From the NCBI GenBank assembly GCA_016214125.1, contig JACRPC010000020.1:1-45317 (forward strand): a stretch of 45,317 bases of DNA, written 5' to 3'. The DNA is from Rhodospirillales bacterium. Its GTDB lineage: Bacteria; Pseudomonadota; Alphaproteobacteria; Rhodospirillales; WMHbin7. Positions 41,805-45,317 of this stretch are shown here, in pieces (within the stretch, counting starts at the first letter, position 1; every line of letters begins with the position of its first letter). A program made the translations under genes and the position numbers. Under the pieces are notes generated by a model. It did no database searches and was not told where the DNA came from. It saw nothing but the letters and a program-made list of their open reading frames with translations.

Positions 41805-43318
41805 GAATGGGCTTCCTTCACCTGATCGCGCAGCATGTATTTCAGGACCTTGCCCATGGCGTTGCGTGGCAGGGCCTGGACGAAGACGACGCGCTTGGGA
41901 TGTTTGTAGCGCGCCAGCCGGCCCTCGAACAGGGCCAAGACCTCGTCGGCCGCCAATTTCTGGCCCGGCTTGGCGACGATCACCGCCACCGGCACTTCGG
42001 TCCAGCGGGGATCAGGGCCGGCCACCACCGCCGATTCGGCGATTTTCGGGCATTCGGCCAGCACCTGCTCGAGTTCGGCCGAATAGATGTTCTCGCCGCC
42101 CGAGATGATCACGTCCTTAAGACGATCATCGATGTAGTAGAAGCCATCCTGGTCGCGGTGCGCCAGATCACCGGTGCGGAACCAACCGTCGACCAACGCC
42201 TCGGCGGTGGCGGCGGGATCGCGCCAATATTCGCGCATGATGTTGGGCCCCTTGGCCCACAGCTCGCCGGTTTGGCCCACCCCCAGCTCGCGGCCCCGAT
42301 CGTCGACCACCTTGAGCGCGGCGTGCATCGCCGGTTGGCCGCAACTGGCGGCGCGTTTGCCGGTGACGCCGGGCAGCGTGTAGGCCACGGTGGGCGCCGT
42401 TTCGGTGGTGCCGTAGACCTGATTGATCGCCAAGCCGCGCGCCAGCACCGCTTGAACCATCGGCTCGGGAACGGTCGAGGCGCCGGTGCACAGATTGCGC
42501 AGCGAGGATAGATCGGCGCCGGCCCAATCGGGATGGGCCAAGAGCGCCGCCAGCATCGCCGGCACGGCGATGAAGAGGGTGACGCGGCGCTGGGCGATGG
42601 TCTGCAAGGCCCGGCCGGGATCGAAGACGCGATGAATGATCACCCGTCCGCCGGCATGCAGAAGCGGCAGACATTGGATGTTGAGGCCGCCGACATGGAA
42701 CATCGGCAAAGCGTTGAGCGAAATGTCTTGGGCGGTGAGGCCGAAGGCCAGCATGCCGTTAATCGCGGTATGAAAGATGGCGTCCTGGGTGAGCACCGCA
42801 CCCTTGGGCCGCCCGGTGGTGCCCGAGGTGTAGACGATCATCAGCGCGTCCGACCGATCCCCCGCCCCGTCGCCGATCGGCCTGGCGGCCTGCATTTCGG
42901 TTTCGTGCTCGAGCCAGCCGGGCCGGGCGGCGCCCCAGACGACGCGGCGACCCGCTCCCGGCGCGTTTTTCAAACTTTCGGCCGTGGCGGCGAATTCGGC
43001 ATCGGCGAACAGGGCCGCCGGTTCGGCGTTGCTCAGGATGTAGTCGAGTTCCGGCGCCGCCAGCCGCCAGTTGAGCGGCACATAGATGGCGCCCAGACGG
43101 GCGCAGGCGAAGACCAGGGTAAGGATTTCCGGATCGTTCTTGCCCAAATGGGCGATCCGATCGCCTTGGCGGATGCCCAGCCGGTCGGCGAGCAGACCGG
43201 ACAGCCTAGCGATCCGATCCGCCAGATCGGCGTAGGTGAGGCGGCGATCCTCATAATCCAACGCCACCCGGCCGGGCTCCATGCCGGCCCAGCGATCGAT
43301 CCAGCGGGCGATGTTCAT
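41801..43318 (-). CDS. Acyl-CoA ligase (AMP-forming, class I adenylate-forming)
   Basis: A complete 505-residue AMP-forming ligase. P-loop MIVYTSGTTGRPKGAV, A5 motif VYGTTETAPTV, FRTGDLAHRDQDGFYYIDDR with the hinge Asp, IISGGENIYSAELE, and the catalytic Lys in PRNAMGKVLK near the C-terminus. It resembles fatty-acid and aryl-acid CoA ligases; the acyl pocket cannot be typed by eye. AAGGG lies about ten bases before the ATG at 43318. It sits second in the operon, directly after the binding-protein gene, and would trap the imported acid as its CoA thioester. Confidence 0.95.
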   Translation of the reverse strand: MNIARWIDRWAGMEPGRVALDYEDRRLTYADLADRIARLSGLLADRLGIRQGDRIAHLGKNDPEILTLVFACARLGAIYVPLNWRLAAPELDYILSNAEPAALFADAEFAATAESLKNAPGAGRRVVWGAARPGWLEHETEMQAARPIGDGAGDRSDALMIVYTSGTTGRPKGAVLTQDAIFHTAINGMLAFGLTAQDISLNALPMFHVGGLNIQCLPLLHAGGRVIIHRVFDPGRALQTIAQRRVTLFIAVPAMLAALLAHPDWAGADLSSLRNLCTGASTVPEPMVQAVLARGLAINQVYGTTETAPTVAYTLPGVTGKRAASCGQPAMHAALKVVDDRGRELGVGQTGELWAKGPNIMREYWRDPAATAEALVDGWFRTGDLAHRDQDGFYYIDDRLKDVIISGGENIYSAELEQVLAECPKIAESAVVAGPDPRWTEVPVAVIVAKPGQKLAADEVLALFEGRLARYKHPKRVVFVQALPRNAMGKVLKYMLRDQVKEAHS

Positions 43319-43344
43319 GCCGGTTTGCCCTTGGAAAGCCGAGG

Positions 43345-43371
43345 CGGGAGCGGGATCGGGTCCCGCTCCCG
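43345..43371 (-). promoter_or_regulatory. Perfect intergenic hairpin after the binding-protein gene
   Basis: CGGGAGCGGGA (43345-43355) and TCCCGCTCCCG (43361-43371) form an 11-base perfect stem with a five-base loop, between the binding-protein gene and the acyl-CoA ligase gene. No T tract follows on the operon strand, so it is not a standard terminator. In such operons a hairpin here commonly protects the upstream mRNA or limits readthrough, giving more binding protein than permease. Confidence 0.65.
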
Positions 43372-43381
43372 ATTCCCACCG

Positions 43382-44521
43382 TTATGGCACCAGCTTGAAG
43401 GCGCCGTTGGCGACGGTCACCAGCACGCGGGCCCGTTGATCGACGCCGTTATGGTCGGCGGGCGTCATGTTGTAGACGCCCAGCGTGCCGACCAGATCCT
43501 TGATGCCTTCAAGCGCGTCGCGCAAGGCCACCCGGAATTCGGGCGTGCCCGGCTTGGCCTTCTTGAGCGCCGCCGGTAGGGCGGTTTCGATCAGCTTCAG
43601 GGCGTCGTGCGAGCAGCCGGCGAACATGTTCGCCGCCTGCGGATAGCCGGTCTCCATCGCCTTCAGGAAATCGAGCGACACCTTCTTGATCGGATTGGAA
43701 TCCGGAAGGTCGCGCGCCACCACCAGAGGCCCCGAAGTGGCGAACGCCCCTTCCACCGCCTTGCCGCCGTTGCGGATGAAGTCGGGACCGATGACGCCGT
43801 GGGTGTGGTAGATGTTGCCGGCAAAGCCGCGCTCCTTGAGCGTGATGTGCGGCAGGGTGGCCGGGGTCGAAGACGCGCCGACGAACACCGCATCGGGCTT
43901 GGCGGCGATGATCTTCAAGACCTGGGCGGTGACCGAGGTGTCGGGCCGGTTGAAACGCTCATGCGCGACGATCTGGATGCCGTTGTCGGCCGCCAGCTTT
44001 TCGATCGCCTTCCAGCACAGATCGCCCCAGCCGTCGGCGTAGCCGATGAAGGCCAGGGTCTTGACGCCGTTCTTCTTCATGTGCTCGACCAGGATGCTCA
44101 TCATCAGCGGCACCGGCTGGGCGACGCCAAAGACATAAGGCCGCTTGTCGTCGGCCACTTCGACCGGCGACAGGCAGATCTGGGCCAGCTTCAATTCGTT
44201 GGCCACCGGCGCCACCGCCAGGCAGGGCGGGGTGTTGGTGGGGCCGATGACGATGTCGACCTTCTCCTCGTCGGCCAGCTTGCGGAAATTCTTGACCGCG
44301 TTCGAGGGATCGCCGGCGTCGTCCAAGAAGACAAACTTCACCTTCTGGCCGCCCAGCGTGTCCGGAATGTTGTCGAACACCCGCTTGTAGAGCTGGCCCA
44401 GCGACGCCGTGGGACCGGTGACGCCCATGCTGAGACCGATGGTGATGTCGGCCTTGGCCGGCTGGGCGAGGGCCATGGCGGCGCCAACAAGCGTGGCAAG
44501 CCCGATTGTCTTCAAACGCAT
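43382..44521 (-). CDS. Periplasmic branched-chain-type amino acid/organic acid binding protein
   Basis: 379 residues. N-terminal Sec signal: MRLKTIGLATLVGAAMA with an AKA cleavage site before D25. The mature part is of the LivJ/LivK-type Peripla_BP_6 fold: GLSMGVTGPTASLGQLYKR, KVKFVFLDDAGDPSNAVKNF and DIVIGPTNTPPCLAVAPVA at the ligand lobe. GGAGGA precedes the ATG at 44521. First gene of the leftward operon. Paired with LivH and LivM-LivG/LivF it delivers its ligand from the periplasm. The ligase in the operon suggests an organic acid (possibly aromatic or fatty) instead of leucine; the ligand is inferred, not seen. Confidence 0.95.
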   Translation of the reverse strand: MRLKTIGLATLVGAAMALAQPAKADITIGLSMGVTGPTASLGQLYKRVFDNIPDTLGGQKVKFVFLDDAGDPSNAVKNFRKLADEEKVDIVIGPTNTPPCLAVAPVANELKLAQICLSPVEVADDKRPYVFGVAQPVPLMMSILVEHMKKNGVKTLAFIGYADGWGDLCWKAIEKLAADNGIQIVAHERFNRPDTSVTAQVLKIIAAKPDAVFVGASSTPATLPHITLKERGFAGNIYHTHGVIGPDFIRNGGKAVEGAFATSGPLVVARDLPDSNPIKKVSLDFLKAMETGYPQAANMFAGCSHDALKLIETALPAALKKAKPGTPEFRVALRDALEGIKDLVGTLGVYNMTPADHNGVDQRARVLVTVANGAFKLVP

Positions 44522-44963
44522 TTCCGTTCCTCCCTATTCCTGTTCGCATGGCCGACCTTGCGGCATCGTTCTTGGGAAGGGGCCTCAGCACCCGTCCGTT
44601 GCCGGTATTTATACCGCATGCGGCACCGCTTACATTCAATAAAATGGGGACTGGAATCGCCTCGGGCGTGTCGGCGAGGCGGCGGAACCGCCCGCCCTCC
44701 AAAACGATATTGCACCGCAATAATTCCCGGTTGAAGATCGTGCCCGCAACTCCTGGCCAGATAGCGCACGATATTCATAATTGATTGTTATAAAACGATA
44801 TATTTCAATACGCATTCCTACGAGGCTTGACCAACATCAAAATCAAGGCTCTGCTCGGGGCGAGGGGAAGTTCGTTCGCTGCCCCGTGTCTGAACCGCCG
44901 CCCGCCCTGGGACATTCGAGGAGATGCCCGGGTCGAGGCGAGCCCACGGAAAGGAAAAACAAG
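44522..44963. other. 442-base divergent intergenic region
   Basis: Between the leftward liv-type operon and the rightward Tat-exported protein gene. It is AT-rich at 44630-44650 and 44770-44815. TTGATT (44781-44786) and TTCAAT (44804-44809), 17 bases apart, form a weak forward promoter candidate. On the leftward strand TATAAA lies inside the GGTAT/ATACC repeat (see the separate entry). No convincing gene or terminator is seen. Confidence 0.5.
44604..44623. promoter_or_regulatory. Tandem palindromes, candidate operator of the liv-type operon
   Basis: GGTATTTATACC (44604-44615, arms GGTAT/ATACC) abuts the perfect 10-base palindrome CCGCATGCGG (44614-44623). They lie 83-102 bases before the binding-protein start. 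On the operon strand the first contains TATAAA, with TTGAAT 20 bases upstream, a promoter-like pair with spacing longer than ideal. An operator overlapping a -10 element would fit repression by a ligand- or CoA-thioester-sensing regulator. This is pattern-based only. Confidence 0.4.
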
Positions 44964-45317
44964 ATGCATGATCATCCTTCCTGCCACTGTCTCGAACCCC
45001 GCCGAACCGACCGGCGCCAATTTCTGAAGCTGGCCGCCCTGGCTGGCGGGGCGGCGCTTCTGACCCCGATGTTGCCGCTTGGCGCGCGCGCCGCCGGCTC
45101 GGTCGAGGTGCTATTGCTGTCTTGTATGGATTACCGGCTGGTCGATGACATCGTCCATTACATGGATGGGCGCAAACTCACCAACCAGTACGACCATGTC
45201 ATTCTGGCCGGCGCCAGCCTGGGCGCGCTCACCGACAAGAAGCCGGATTGGGGCAAGGCGTTCTGGGATCACGTCCAGGTCGCCAAGGACCTGCATCACA
45301 TCAAGAAGGTGATGATC
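44964..45317 (+). CDS. Tat-exported beta-carbonic-anhydrase-like protein (3' end outside the window)
   Basis: The first 118 residues are visible. AGGA at 44952-44955 precedes the ATG at 44964. A twin-arginine signal is present: R17-R18 in RRQFLKLAALAGG, a hydrophobic stretch, and an A-x-A-type site near residue 44. The mature start has VEVLLLSCMDYRLVDDIV, where C54-x-D56-x-R58 is the zinc and acid pattern of beta-carbonic anhydrases. The downstream His/Cys zinc ligands are beyond the window, so activity cannot be confirmed. Export by Tat suggests a periplasmic folded metalloprotein, less usual for this class. Divergent from the liv-type operon. Confidence 0.85.
   Translation, partial: MHDHPSCHCLEPRRTDRRQFLKLAALAGGAALLTPMLPLGARAAGSVEVLLLSCMDYRLVDDIVHYMDGRKLTNQYDHVILAGASLGALTDKKPDWGKAFWDHVQVAKDLHHIKKVMI

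Noticed and set aside
1..45317. CRISPR arrays, rRNA and tRNA genes, phage structural genes
   Set aside because: No regularly spaced repeats, RNA signatures or phage proteins were seen.

Overview
The window comes from a high-GC Gram-negative chromosome, most likely an alphaproteobacterium of Rhodospirillales type. This rests on GC-rich third codon positions, dense ATGA/GTGA/TTGA gene overlaps, the LivHMGF-type transporter and a Tat-exported protein. No rRNA, tRNA or species marker is present, so the placement is an inference.

Layout. (1) Positions 1-373: the 3' end of an IS630-family transposase, then an open, start-less reading frame that may be the tail of a gene broken by the insertion. 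(2) Positions 449-35971: about 35 kb of accessory biosynthetic genes in alternating-strand blocks. It holds three NodU/CmcH-type O-carbamoyltransferases, seven radical SAM enzymes (four of the B12-domain-like architecture, three of simpler or SPASM-type build), four SAM methyltransferases, a FemAB/BioF2-like acyltransferase, a GT-B-like and a GT2 glycosyltransferase, a glutamine-dependent asparagine-synthetase-like amidotransferase, a DegT-type PLP aminotransferase, a GDP-mannose-3,5-epimerase-like epimerase, two SGNH-hydrolase-like proteins, a TPR protein, a polytopic membrane protein and several small unknowns. (3) Positions 36008-44521: a compact leftward operon for import and CoA activation of an organic acid. 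Its order is periplasmic binding protein, acyl-CoA ligase, Fe-S protein, degenerate AMP-ligase-like protein, LivH, a fused LivM-LivG and LivF. (4) Positions 44964-45317: the start of a Tat-exported beta-carbonic-anhydrase-like protein, cut by the window edge.

Interpretation. The 35-kb region looks like a pathway that builds and heavily decorates a surface glycan or a glycosylated or lipidic metabolite. The epimerase and aminotransferase would shape sugars, the glycosyltransferases would assemble them, and radical SAM enzymes, methyltransferases, carbamoyltransferases, the amidotransferase and the FemAB-like enzyme would add uncommon modifications. No polymerase, flippase (Wzx/Wzy), PKS or NRPS is visible, so the scaffold is either made elsewhere or is unusual. 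I do not recognise it as a named pathway. The product is unknown, and this is the best candidate here for an undescribed system. The liv-type operon is a separate, more ordinary catabolic module, with a LivM-LivG fusion and a pseudo-enzyme AMP-ligase homologue as its unusual parts.
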